27,435 bases of DNA from Palsa-147 sp049279675. GTDB taxonomy: Bacteria; Acidobacteriota; Terriglobia; Acidiferrales; UBA7541. Both the position numbers and the translations under genes were made by a program. The stretch lies in NCBI GenBank assembly GCA_049279675.1, contig JBAPOP010000147.1, positions 1-27,435 on the forward strand. Direction: 5' to 3'. The notes beneath the pieces are model-generated. The model searched no databases. It saw nothing but the letters and a program-made list of their open reading frames with translations, and was not told the DNA's origin. Below, one piece after another: positions 1-8,595 of the stretch (the stretch's first letter is position 1; every line of letters starts with the position of its first letter).

Positions 1-2645
1 GGAGTCTGGGCTTGGTGTATTTAGAAAACCAAGCCCGTGTTTGACACGGCCCCACGGTCTCAAGTTTGGGACCAACATTCGGACGCGGGGCGATGACCAA
101 TGGCTGGATCGACATCAAGAACACCGACATGATGTTGATCATGGGCGGAAATCCCGCCGAGAACCATCCCTGCGGATTCAAGTGGGCGATGGAAGCCAAG
201 CGCAACCGCAACGCCAGAATAATATCCGTTGACCCGCGGTTCACCCGCACATCCGCGACCGCCGATCTCTTCCTTCAAATTCGCGCCGGCACCGACATTG
301 CATTCCTCGGCGGATTGATTCGCTACGCCATCGAGAACAATCGGATCGCCAAAGAGTACCTCGTCAACTACACGAACGCCGCTTTCATCGTTAAGGAAGG
401 CTTCAAACTACCGGAGGACGGGCTGTACTCTGGATTTAATTCCGCATCCGGTACGTACGATAAATCCACGTGGAATTATCAGGAAGGCGGAGACCTGAGC
501 GGCAAGCCAGATGCGCCAGGGTCATCCGCAGCGGCCGGCGCGGTGAATGCGGGAACGTCCGTACAACCCGCGCCACCCGTGCCCCTGTTGCCACCGAATG
601 CCGCCTACGATCTGACGCTCCAGCACCCGCGGTGCGTCTTCCAATTGATGAAACAGCAGTATTCGCGCTACACGCCGGAAGCCGTCGAGCGGATCACGGG
701 CATCCCGAAAGAGCAATACCTCAAGGCTGTCGACATGTTCACTTCCGTCCGCAAAGACGGCGACACGAAGAAGGTGGCGACGATCATCTACGCGGTGGGC
801 TGGACGCAGCATACATTCGGAACGCAAATCATTCGCACGGCGGCGATGATTCAACTCCTGCTGGGTAACGTCGGGAGAGCGGGCGGCGGCGTGAACGCGC
901 TGCGCGGCCATTCCAATATTCAGGGCGCAACAGACATGGCCGGACTGTACGACTCCATGCCCGGATACTTGAAAGCTCCCGTTCCCAACGACACGGACTT
1001 GGCGACGTATCTGAAGAGGGTGACCCCGACGTCGTCGAAGCCAGCACCGTGGGATTCGATGAATTACTACCAGAACACGCCGAAGTTCTTCGTGTCGCTG
1101 CTGAAGTCGTTCTACGGCGACTCGGCCACGAAAGAAAATGGATTTGCCTTCGATTACCTGCCGAAATTCGATCGCGACTATTCGTGGACCCACATCTGGG
1201 ACGACATGTACAACGGCAAGGTCAAGGGCATGATGGCGTTCGGAATGAACGGCGTGATGATCGGCCCGGATACGAATAAAAACATCAACGCACTAAAAAA
1301 AGCCGACTGGTTAGTGGTGGGCGAAATTTATCAGGACGAGACCAGCGAGTTCTGGAAAGCGCCGGGAATCACGGCCGAAGAACAGAAGAACATCAACACC
1401 ACGGTTTACCGGTTGCCTTGCGCGGGCTTTGCGGAAAAAGACGGCAGCATGACCAACTCCGCGCGCTGGGTCACCTGGAAATATGCTGCAGTTCCGCCTC
1501 CGGGAGAGGCGCGGCTTGACCAGGACATCATCGCCCAGATTTTTCTGCGCGTTCGGGACCTCTACAAGAAAGATGGAGGAAAATTTCCCGACCCAATTGT
1601 GAATTTGAACTGGGCGTACGCAGATGCGGCTCATCCGCCACTCACCCAGGTGGCCATGGAACTGAACGGCAGAGCGCTCGCGGATTTGACGGACCCTGTG
1701 ACGAAACAGGTCATTAAGGCGGGACAACAATTGCCTGGATTCGCATGGCTGAAGGACGATGGAACCACGATGTGCGGCAACTGGATTTACTCCGGAATGT
1801 GGACTGAGGCGGGCGCGCAGATCCAACGTCGAGGCACGGAAGACCCGTCCGGGATGGGAGTGTATCCGAACTGGGCGTGGTCATGGCCGGCAAATCGCCG
1901 TGTCCTTTATAATCGCGCTTCTTGCAACACCGCCGGAAAACCGTGGGATCCCGATCGAAAACAGATTTGGTGGAACGAAGCAGCCGGTAAATGGGTCGGC
2001 AACGACGTGCCGGACTTCAAGCCAGATTCCAATCCGAAAGATCACATGGGGCCGTTCATCATGAATCCGGAGGGCATCGGACGGCTCTTTGCGCCCATCG
2101 GCGTGCTCGCGGACGGGCCGTTCCCGGAACACTACGAACCGATCGAAAGCCCGATCAAGAATCCGTTTCATCCAGACCAATCAAGTAATCCGCTTGTAAA
2201 GAAGTTCAAAACGCCTTTCGACAAGTTTGGGTCGCCTGAGGAATACAGCATCGTCTGTACGACCTACCGGCTGACCGAGCAGTATCACTACTGGACGAAA
2301 AATAATCCCATGAACGTCCAGTTGATCCCGGAGCCGTTCGTGGAGATTCCGGTCGAACTCGCGGATGAAAAGGGAATTCGCGGAACGGACAAGATCAAAG
2401 TGATCAGCGCGCGCGGAACATATATAGCGAAGGCATTCGTCACTCGCCGTCTGAAGCCGATGATGATCGACGGCAAAAAGGTGTACCAGATCGGCTTGCC
2501 AATTCACCAGGGCTTTCGCGGCATCGGCGAAGATGAGGGAAGAAATGCGCGGACTCCGGCGAATTTGCTCACGCCTACAGTGAGCGATCCAAATGCCCAC
2601 ACGCCCGAATCCAAGGGCTTTCTGGTGAAAATCGAGAAGGCGTAG
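1..2645 (+). CDS. fdnG: Formate dehydrogenase (FDH-N/O type) catalytic alpha subunit, selenoprotein, 5'-truncated by window
   Basis: This is the molybdenum/tungsten bis-MGD subunit that oxidises formate to CO2 on the periplasmic face and passes electrons to the FeS subunit encoded next. The frame is open from base 3 and includes an in-frame TGA at 42-44 in the context NQARV-U-HGPTV, the selenocysteine site of E. coli FdnG/FdoG. A conventional gene caller would start after the TGA (for example TTG at 66) and lose the active site. Downstream family hallmarks include PTFGRGAMTN, WAMEAK, VDPRFTR, GWTQHT, LRGHSNIQG, NRRVLYNRAS, GPFPEHYEP and TYRLTE, and the protein ends KIEKA. An Ala/Pro-rich insert (codons about 501-603) precedes LQHPRC and is absent from E. 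coli FdnG as I recall it. The Tat signal and first FeS-cluster cysteines must lie upstream of the window. The next gene begins 11 bases after the stop. Confidence 0.96.
42..73 (+). promoter_or_regulatory. Selenocysteine UGA codon with bacterial SECIS hairpin
   Basis: TGA at 42-44 is followed by a hairpin with stem 56-62 paired to 67-73 (GGTCTCA with TGGGACC, one G-U pair) and loop AGTT at 63-66. Counting the U of UGA as 1, position 17 is U and positions 23-24 are G-U in the loop. These are the SelB contact positions known from E. coli fdhF and fdnG. The frame stays open on both sides and matches FdnG, so read-through as selenocysteine is much more likely than a stop or sequencing error. It requires selA, selB, selC and selD elsewhere in the genome. 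Confidence 0.9.
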
Positions 2646-2655
2646 GAAACGCACG

Positions 2656-3546
2656 ATGAGCCAAGCTTCAACAGAAATAATCCGGATTTCGGGGCACGCC
2701 GGGACCGTCGTGGGTGCCGGTCTGAACAGGGAGTTCCAAGTCTGCAAGCTGGTAGACACGACCACGTGCATCGGCTGCAAAGCATGCGAAGTCGCCTGCT
2801 TGGAATGGAACGGCTACACGTTCAGCGAAACCACCTTCAACAACACCTACCAGACGATGCCCGAGACGGCATGGAATTACTGGAACCTGATCAAGTTCAA
2901 CGAACACGAGCGCGAAGACGGCAGCATGATGCTGCTGATGCGCAAAGACCAATGCATGCACTGCGAAGATCCCGGCTGCCTGGTGGCGTGTCCCGCGGAC
3001 GCAGCCATCGTGCAATACGCCAACGGGATTGTGGATTTTCAGGAAGCGAACTGCATCGGTTGCGGATATTGCATGACGGGCTGCCCGTTCAATATTCCGA
3101 AGTTCAGCCCGGCGGCACGCAAAGTTTTCAAATGCACGCTATGCAATGATCGCGTATCAGTGGGTCTCGAGCCGGCTTGCATTAAGGCGTGTCCAACAGG
3201 CTGCCTGCATTTTGGTACGAAGCCTGAAATGAAGGAACTGGCGCAAACGCGAGCGGATCAACTTCGCGAAGTTTCCGGATTCGCCGATGCGGGCGTTTAC
3301 GATCCAGCAGGAGTGGGCGGAACGCACGTGATCTACGTCCTGCACGATGCGAAGAATCCGGAGCTTTATGGCGGCCTCCCGAAAAATCCGACGATTCCAT
3401 GGTCGGTGCGGCTGTGGAAAGGACCGCTGAAGTGGCTGGGTAATGTGGCGATCGTCGCCGGATTGGCTGGGATGGCGTTGCATTACATGCGATTTGGGCC
3501 GAAGAAGGTAGAGGAGATCAAGCCGGATAACGGGAGGCGGCCATGA
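2656..3546 (+). CDS. fdnH: Formate dehydrogenase iron-sulfur (beta) subunit
   Basis: A 296-residue protein that carries electrons from the catalytic subunit to the membrane cytochrome b. Four ferredoxin-type cysteine groups are visible: CIGCKACEVAC near residues 38-48, CMHCEDPGCLVAC near 97-109, CIGCGYCMTGC near 131-141, and CTLC plus CIKACPTGC near 156-180. This is the four-[4Fe-4S] arrangement of FdnH/FdoH, and GVGGTHVIYVLH is also typical. A single C-terminal transmembrane helix (about residues 258-276, WLGNVAIVAGLAGMALHYM) anchors it. Length is nearly that of E. coli FdnH (294). The ATG has AGGA eight bases upstream. Its stop overlaps the next start as ATGA, which indicates coupled translation with the cytochrome subunit. 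Confidence 0.96.
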   Translation: MSQASTEIIRISGHAGTVVGAGLNREFQVCKLVDTTTCIGCKACEVACLEWNGYTFSETTFNNTYQTMPETAWNYWNLIKFNEHEREDGSMMLLMRKDQCMHCEDPGCLVACPADAAIVQYANGIVDFQEANCIGCGYCMTGCPFNIPKFSPAARKVFKCTLCNDRVSVGLEPACIKACPTGCLHFGTKPEMKELAQTRADQLREVSGFADAGVYDPAGVGGTHVIYVLHDAKNPELYGGLPKNPTIPWSVRLWKGPLKWLGNVAIVAGLAGMALHYMRFGPKKVEEIKPDNGRRP

Positions 3547-4223
3547 CGACCGATGCGGTGTCCCGTTCCGCCCACGACGAGGAACTGATCACGCGCTACA
3601 CTCTTGGCGAGCGCGTGAATCACTGGGTAGGCGCGCTCGCTTACACATATCTGCTGGCTACCGGACTGGCGTTCTGGTCGCCCTATCTCTATTGGCTGGC
3701 CGCGATCGTGGGCGGCGGGCCAGCGGCGCGATTCTGGCATCCGTGGCTTGGGCTGATTTTTACGGTGTCGCTCTTCTGGACGTTCAAAGAGTGGCGCAGC
3801 GACATGAAAATGGATAACAACGATCGCGCGTGGGCGACGGCGATCCCCTATTACATCAAAAACGAAGACGAAAAGTTGCCTCCAGTGGGACGGTTCAACT
3901 ACGGACAGAAGCTTTTCTTTTGGGGGATTTTCTACAGCGTAATCCTGCTGCTGCTCTCCGGTGTGGCGCTGTGGTATACGGAAGCACTGCCTTGGAGTCT
4001 GCGATATGTGCGGTACGCCGCAGTCCTAATCCACGCGAGCGTTGCGCTGATCACGATCGGCCTGTTCCTGATTCACGTCTACATGAGCGCGGTCCTGGAA
4101 GAGGGCAGTTTTGGCTCCATGATGCATGGATACGTCACGCGCGCTTGGGCCTGGACGTTTCATCGCACCTGGTATTACGAAGTCACCGGCAGATCACGAC
4201 CCAAACCCCCACTCAAACAATGA
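3543..4223 (+). CDS. fdnI: Formate dehydrogenase cytochrome b556 (gamma) subunit
   Basis: A 226-residue integral membrane protein with four hydrophobic segments that carries two b hemes and passes electrons to the quinone pool. His27 (GERVNHW), His66, His164 and His178 (LIHVYMSAV) sit at a constant offset of nine from His18, His57, His155 and His169 of E. coli FdnI, the heme ligands there as I recall, so all four ligands appear conserved. GGGAGG lies five bases before the ATG. The start overlaps the beta-subunit stop (ATGA) and the stop overlaps the fdhE start (ATGA). Gene order alpha-beta-gamma-fdhE matches the E. coli fdo operon. Confidence 0.95.
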   Translation: MTTDAVSRSAHDEELITRYTLGERVNHWVGALAYTYLLATGLAFWSPYLYWLAAIVGGGPAARFWHPWLGLIFTVSLFWTFKEWRSDMKMDNNDRAWATAIPYYIKNEDEKLPPVGRFNYGQKLFFWGIFYSVILLLLSGVALWYTEALPWSLRYVRYAAVLIHASVALITIGLFLIHVYMSAVLEEGSFGSMMHGYVTRAWAWTFHRTWYYEVTGRSRPKPPLKQ

Positions 4224-5077
4224 TTCGCGCAAACTGGAATCGCCGCATCAGTCGCGCCACGGAACTAACTTCTTCTTTCCCGTTCGCCGCAGAAGGATTG
4301 CGCTACTACGCGCGCGTCGCAACATTTCAACGAAGCCTTTACGCGGAAATCGACAAAGCACTCGCGGATTCGCCGAAGATTTCATCCGCGCGGCCTCTGC
4401 GAGATGAATTGGATCTTTTCCTCCTCCTGCCAAATTTTCCCGGATTTCTATCTGAGATACAGCGGATTGCGCCAGTGCCGCTCGCGCAGGCGGCTGCAGC
4501 GTTGGCGCAGAAGGGGCCCGGAGGATGGCAACGGGCGATCGAGGATTTCTGGCACGCAGATCCGGAATTAGCCGCGGACGGTGACGACTCGGAAGAAGCG
4601 CGGGCCGGCGATTCGCGCGAGGCCGATAATGGCGATAAATTGCTCGCTTGGATTTATCTTCAGCCTTATGCCGAGTATCTTGCCGATCGCCGCGAAAACA
4701 CAATCCTCGATGGAACACCTTCAACTTGCCCGTTGTGCGGAAGCAATCCGATCGTAGGCGTGTTGCGGAGTGAAGGCGATGGCGCGAAGAAAACGCTGAT
4801 TTGCATGCTGTGCGCCCACGAGTGGAATTTTCGAAGAATTTACTGTCCAGCGTGCGGTGAAGAGAGAGAACCGCAGATGGCCTTCTATTCCGCGCCGGAA
4901 ATCGCGCACGTTCGCGTGGACGTCTGCGACACATGCCATACCTATCTGAAGAGTATCGATCTGACGAAGACGGGGCTGGCAGTTCCCGTTGTGGATGAGC
5001 TGGCGACAATACCTCTGGACCTGTGGGCGCGCGAGCACGGGTACGACAAACTTCAAATCAACATGCTCGGTATGTAA
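4220..5077 (+). CDS. fdhE: Formate dehydrogenase accessory protein FdhE
   Basis: A 285-residue cytoplasmic factor needed for maturation of periplasmic formate dehydrogenases; the E. coli homologue is an iron-binding rubredoxin-like protein that interacts with the catalytic subunit. The C-terminal half has four CxxC pairs: Cys170/173 (CPLC), 195/198 (CMLC), 209/212 (CPAC) and 236/239 (CDTC). The linker around residues 119-140 is acidic and probably disordered. The frame is open upstream to 3830, but that part overlaps the cytochrome gene. The ATG at 4220 overlaps the fdnI stop as ATGA and gives the usual family length. There is no clear Shine-Dalgarno, so translation probably depends on coupling. 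Confidence 0.93.
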   Translation: MIRANWNRRISRATELTSSFPFAAEGLRYYARVATFQRSLYAEIDKALADSPKISSARPLRDELDLFLLLPNFPGFLSEIQRIAPVPLAQAAAALAQKGPGGWQRAIEDFWHADPELAADGDDSEEARAGDSREADNGDKLLAWIYLQPYAEYLADRRENTILDGTPSTCPLCGSNPIVGVLRSEGDGAKKTLICMLCAHEWNFRRIYCPACGEEREPQMAFYSAPEIAHVRVDVCDTCHTYLKSIDLTKTGLAVPVVDELATIPLDLWAREHGYDKLQINMLGM

Positions 5078-5115
5078 GCAGACAAATTGAGTGGAGCGGG
5101 CCGCCGCGACGAATC

Positions 5116-5176
5116 GGCCAGAAAGGCCTGGCCTCAATCCTATTTCATCGCGCCGGCGGCCTGCGGCCAACCGCCG
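5116..5176. terminator. Two inverted repeats between convergent genes, possible weak terminator
   Basis: GGCCAG (5116-5121) can pair with CTGGCC (5128-5133) around a 6-base loop, and CGGCGG (5154-5159) with CCGCCG (5171-5176). They lie in the 115-base gap between fdhE (+) and the GH3 gene (-), where a bidirectional terminator is expected. Neither is followed by a clean T-run, so intrinsic termination is uncertain. Confidence 0.3.
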
Positions 5177-5192
5177 AGTGAAGCCGCGTCCG

Positions 5193-7505
5193 CTATTTCT
5201 CCATCACATCGAGCGGAACACTCTGCGTATCGGCGGAGCTTGGGCCTACCATGATGTCGAATATGCCCCGTTCGATGACTCTGTGCATATCGGCGTCGAA
5301 CATAGATAGCGCTCGCGGCGTTAGGGTGAACGTTACCGTGGTCTTCTCTCCGGGCTTGAGACTCACACGCTGGAAACCGCGCAGCGCCATTACCGGCCGC
5401 GTGACGGACGCCACTCTCTGGTGGATATACATCTCCGCCACTGCGTCTCCTTCCCGATTGCCAGCGTTGGTCACGTCCACGCTCACTGTCGCCGTTCCAC
5501 CTTGGCCAATCGTGCTCGGATCCACGCGCAGATTGTCGAACTTGAACGTCGTATAGCTGAGGCCGTAGCCGAACGGAAACAAAGGCGTGTTGTCCACGAA
5601 CTCGTAGCTCCGGTTTCGCGAGGGCTTGTGATCGTAATAATCCGGAAGCTGGCCGATGGACCTCGGAAACGTGACCGGAAGCTTCCCTCCGGGGTTCACA
5701 TCGCCGAACAGCACGTTCGCAGCCGCCGTGCCTCCCTGTTCTCCCAGATACCATCCCTCGAGGACCGCCGGCACATGCGCCGCGGCGTAATTGATCGAAA
5801 GCGGGCGGCCGTTGATCAGTAAGACCACAGTGGGCGTTCCTGTTTCCACGATCGATTTCACGAGTTCCGTCTGCGCCCCCAACATATCGAGCGAGTCGCG
5901 GTCGCCCTGATGATTTTCTGCCCATGCTTCGCGAGTGGTTCCTTCGTTATCTCCGACCACGACAATCGCCACATCGGACTTCTTAGCGATTTCAGCCGCC
6001 GCGCGGATACTGTCAGTCTGTTTCGCCGGATCGGCGAGCTTGACGTCGCGCGCATACCATTCCGACCAGTCGTGCTTTGGCGTTGCCGTAATCTCGCAAC
6101 CCTCCGCATAGAGCACTTTCGCGTTTGGTCCCACGCGATGGCGGACTCCTTCTAGAATGCTGACGCTGTTGCCCGGCCCGGGATCGCGGCTATATCCGCC
6201 CAAATGCACGTCGGCGGCATCGGGCCCGATCACGGCGATCGTTTTGAGTTTCGTCAAATCCAGAGGCAACAGATTGTTCTCATTCTTAAGCAGAACGATG
6301 GCTTCCTGCGCCGCTTTCAGCGCCAATTCCTTGCGCGCGGGACTGTTCGTAATCTTTTCAGCGTAATCAGGGTCCACATAAGGGTGCTCGAACAATCCCA
6401 GACGGAATTTCGCTGCGAGGATTCGCGAAACGGCCGCATCCACTTCGCTCTCGGGAACGATTCCCCCCTTCACCTGATCGAGCAGAGTGCGATACACAGA
6501 GCCGTCCGACAAATCGTAGTCCACACCTGCGGACAGCGCTTCTCGCGCCGCTTGAGCAAAGTCGGCGGCGACGTGGTGCGTTTCCACGAGCATTTGCAAC
6601 GCACCTCCGTCCGATGTCACGAATCCCTGAAAGCCCCACTCCCCGCGCAGCACGGTGCCCAGCAGCCAATGATTCACGTGCGATGGAATGCCATCAATTT
6701 CATTGTAGGAAGCCATCACGCTTCCCACATGCGCTTCCTCGACCGCCGCTTGGAAGGGCTCAAAGAAGGACTCGCGCAAAATTCGTTCTGAGATGTTCGA
6801 TGGAGCCGTGTTTCTCCCGCCTTCCATCTGCCCATGAACGAAGTGTTTTGCTGTGGCCATCACATGATGGCGGTCGATCATGAAGTTCGGACCCTGCAGT
6901 CCCTCGATCGCCGCCACGCCCATCCGCGATACCAAGTACGGATCTTCGCCGTAAGTTTCCTCGGTGCGGCCCCAGCGCGGGTCTCGCGCCAGATCGATCA
7001 CGGGCGTGAAAGCTTGATCGCCTCCCGCCGATCCCATCTCGTCGCCGGCCGCCGTAAATACTTGCTTCGTAAGCCGCGTGTCCCAGGTGCTGGCGAGCCC
7101 GATGACTTGGGGGAAACTGGTGCTTCCGTATTCCATGAAGCCGTGCAGAGCTTCTCCCTGGAACATCACCGGGATGCCGAGCCGGGTCTTCTCGACTTGA
7201 TATCGCTGCACGGCGTTGCGAAAGACGGCCATATCGTGCGGGCTGAGATGGGAATTGATGCTGAATGCTTCCTGGAACAAATCAGAAGCCTGATCGTCTT
7301 TGAATTCGCCAGTGGTATCAAGCAAGTGGTAACGGGGTTCGCGGGTGAGCTGCTCAAGCTTTTCATCGAGCGTCATTTGTTTCAGCAAATCCGCCACGCG
7401 CTGCTCAATCGGAAGATTCTGATTGCGATAGTCGGGCGATGGCTCCTGCGCCGGGGCGCTCGATAGAACGGATAAGGCGATAACAAAACAGCAGAGATAA
7501 CGCAT
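5193..7505 (-). CDS. Exported glycoside hydrolase family 3 beta-glycosidase (beta-glucosidase/xylosidase, BglX-like)
   Basis: A 770-residue enzyme expected to remove terminal beta-linked glucose or xylose from oligosaccharides outside the cytoplasm. The signal peptide is MRYLCCFVIALSVLSSAPAQ. The N-terminal GH3 barrel shows DPRWGRTEETYGEDPYL (about 175-191), KHF (220-222) and GFVTSDGG, with Asp299 as predicted nucleophile. The alpha/beta sandwich follows (IVLLKN, IAVIGPDA, VVLLINGRPL, LFGDVNPGGKLPVTFPRS, FPFGYGLSYT). A fibronectin-III-like domain ends the protein (NAGNREGDAVAEMYI, LRGFQRVSLKPGE). Length is close to E. coli BglX (765). I chose ATG 7505 because GGAGGG precedes it and the signal peptide starts there; the frame extends to 7631 without coding character. 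Sequence alone does not settle glucosidase versus xylosidase. It is transcribed alone. Confidence 0.93.
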   Translation of the reverse strand: MRYLCCFVIALSVLSSAPAQEPSPDYRNQNLPIEQRVADLLKQMTLDEKLEQLTREPRYHLLDTTGEFKDDQASDLFQEAFSINSHLSPHDMAVFRNAVQRYQVEKTRLGIPVMFQGEALHGFMEYGSTSFPQVIGLASTWDTRLTKQVFTAAGDEMGSAGGDQAFTPVIDLARDPRWGRTEETYGEDPYLVSRMGVAAIEGLQGPNFMIDRHHVMATAKHFVHGQMEGGRNTAPSNISERILRESFFEPFQAAVEEAHVGSVMASYNEIDGIPSHVNHWLLGTVLRGEWGFQGFVTSDGGALQMLVETHHVAADFAQAAREALSAGVDYDLSDGSVYRTLLDQVKGGIVPESEVDAAVSRILAAKFRLGLFEHPYVDPDYAEKITNSPARKELALKAAQEAIVLLKNENNLLPLDLTKLKTIAVIGPDAADVHLGGYSRDPGPGNSVSILEGVRHRVGPNAKVLYAEGCEITATPKHDWSEWYARDVKLADPAKQTDSIRAAAEIAKKSDVAIVVVGDNEGTTREAWAENHQGDRDSLDMLGAQTELVKSIVETGTPTVVLLINGRPLSINYAAAHVPAVLEGWYLGEQGGTAAANVLFGDVNPGGKLPVTFPRSIGQLPDYYDHKPSRNRSYEFVDNTPLFPFGYGLSYTTFKFDNLRVDPSTIGQGGTATVSVDVTNAGNREGDAVAEMYIHQRVASVTRPVMALRGFQRVSLKPGEKTTVTFTLTPRALSMFDADMHRVIERGIFDIMVGPSSADTQSVPLDVMEK

Positions 7506-7714
7506 AATAACTTCCCTCCGCAGAGTATTTTTCCGTTTTCGCGTGGAGCACATACGCGCAGGTCGCACGCCCATCCATTCGATGGAAGCGTGGGCAGACT
7601 GGCCCGCGGGATTGCCCGCGTGATACAGCATGATAAATCAAGCCTGCCGCAGCTTCTCGAATCAAGTTTATGCCGCGACTGACTGATTCATTTACCCTAG
7701 AGCTGCCCAAAAAT

Positions 7715-7777
7715 GTACTGAAAGTGCGATCCTCGTGAAACGCGCTTTTATCGCCACCACCGCCAGCGGCGAGCCGC
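7715..7777 (-). repeat. 63-bp dispersed intergenic repeat, copy A
   Basis: This segment aligns without gaps to 17719-17781, with 48 of 63 bases identical by my count, including GTACTGAAAG and TGAAACGCGCTT. Both copies are intergenic and in the same orientation. Read on the minus strand both can encode a peptide containing RLAAG and SAFH. The 15 mismatches fall 5/5/5 over the three codon positions, which argues for a non-coding element rather than a conserved peptide. Confidence 0.65.
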
Positions 7778-7926
7778 CGAGCTGGAACGAGCACGCTCAT
7801 ACTTGAAATGACGGGTTACGCTAAGTGGGCCCGGCCGGCAAGAACGAGAGTGTCAGGCGCCGGCACAAGATAAGGAAACGAAAGCTCTTTAGTGCCAGTA
7901 CCATTCGAAAATGATTGGATTTCCCC

Positions 7927-7955
7927 TTTGCAGTTGACATAGCCGCGCGTAGAAT
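7927..7955 (+). promoter_or_regulatory. Candidate sigma70-type promoter for the Flp pilin gene
   Basis: TTTGCA (7927-7932) and TAGAAT (7950-7955) are separated by 17 bases, matching the consensus hexamers at four and five positions. The predicted leader to the pilin start would be about 110 bases. This is a consensus match only. Confidence 0.35.
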
Positions 7956-8072
7956 CTGATCTCCTTCCTGAGGGGTCAGGAAAGCTGTATGCATGAATCC
8001 GCGCGGGTGACGCCTCGTTGCATTTGTGTGATCGCTGCGAGTTTCCAAACTGGCGCTAAGGAGGAGAGGGAA

Positions 8073-8246
8073 ATGAAGGGACTACTGCTCAGGCTGTATC
8101 GCGAGGAAGCTGGCCAGGATCTTACGGAATACGCACTGCTGCTGATTCTCGTGGCGCTAGTTGCGATTACCACAATGAAGACGCTCGGCAGCTCGATTAA
8201 CACCGTCTTCGCGAACGCGGCCTCCAATCTCACCGCAGGAACCTGA
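8073..8246 (+). CDS. Flp-family type IVb pilin, orphan
   Basis: A 57-residue small pilin of the Flp/Fap family, which normally assembles into Tad pili for surface attachment. The short basic leader MKGLLLRLYREEAG precedes QDLTEYALLLILVALVAI, with the glutamate and tyrosine of the Flp motif at the start of the hydrophobic segment; prepilin peptidase processing would occur near the glycine. The ATG at 8073 has a very strong Shine-Dalgarno (AAGGAGG, with a further GGAGAGG) just upstream, so the in-frame start at 7989 is rejected. No other tad/cpa gene (secretin, ATPase, TadE, prepilin peptidase) is visible in the window, so assembly must rely on a locus elsewhere. Confidence 0.87.
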   Translation: MKGLLLRLYREEAGQDLTEYALLLILVALVAITTMKTLGSSINTVFANAASNLTAGT

Positions 8247-8266
8247 GATCTGGGCAATCGCTTTTT
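8227..8266 (+). terminator. Possible terminator of the Flp pilin gene
   Basis: ATCTCA (8227-8232) can pair with TGAGAT (8244-8249) across the stop codon, and a TTTTT run lies at 8262-8266. The T-run is 12 bases from the stem, which is far for an intrinsic terminator. Confidence 0.3.
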
Positions 8267-8595
8267 GGTTTCGAGAACGAACAGAATTCGCGGCAGGGCT
8301 TCGGGGTCGCGAGGTTCAGCGCAGTGTCGCCAGAATACCGAAACGCTTGTCCCGAGCACGAATTAGCGAATTAGAGCCCAGTCATCTGACGCTGGTGTTC
8401 AAGGTAGAGATCTTAGCGCCGTATCGAGATGACAATCGTATTCAGGGCCACTCTGGCCAATACCGACGGGTAAATGTGCTCCGATTAGTGCCGAAATCCG
8501 CGTTGTCACCCCTGTAGTAAGTTTGTTATACCTTCATGTCTGAGTTGAACGAACGGTGAGATTGTTTTCTTGGAGCTATAATCTTCCCCACCACG
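8247..8595. other. Intergenic region between the Flp pilin and the kinase gene
   Basis: I see no gene in these 349 bases. They contain a perfect tandem pair of CGAATTAG (8359-8374), a short inverted repeat GGCCA/TGGCC (8446-8458) and the TATAAT box directly before the kinase gene. Confidence 0.6.
8577..8582 (+). promoter_or_regulatory. TATAAT -10 box of the kinase gene, possibly leaderless
   Basis: A perfect TATAAT ends 13 bases before the ATG at 8596, so transcription would begin about 6-8 bases before the start codon. No Shine-Dalgarno is present there (the bases are C-rich), consistent with a near-leaderless mRNA. No good -35 hexamer is found at 16-18 bases spacing. Confidence 0.5.

Larger units (their letters stand above)
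7506..8072. other. Gene-poor region between the GH3 gene and the Flp pilin
   Basis: This 567-base stretch separates two divergently transcribed genes and should contain both promoters. It holds the GH3 leader, one copy of the 63-bp dispersed repeat (7715-7777) and a candidate promoter for the pilin. Open frames here lack family similarity, and most lack a ribosome binding site, so I call no gene. Confidence 0.6.

Noticed and set aside
4248..5009. 253-residue minus-strand open frame
   Set aside because: Antisense shadow of fdhE, rich in Arg and Ser with no domain. The same holds for the many other long antisense frames over the FDH, GH3 and permease genes.
7917..7931. Possible sigma54 promoter (GG then GC)
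   Set aside because: The spacing between GG and GC is 11, not the required 10, and flanking consensus is poor.
7934..7955. TTGACA followed by TAGAAT upstream of the Flp pilin
   Set aside because: The spacing is only 10 bases, too short for sigma70; TTTGCA at 7927 with 17-base spacing is better.
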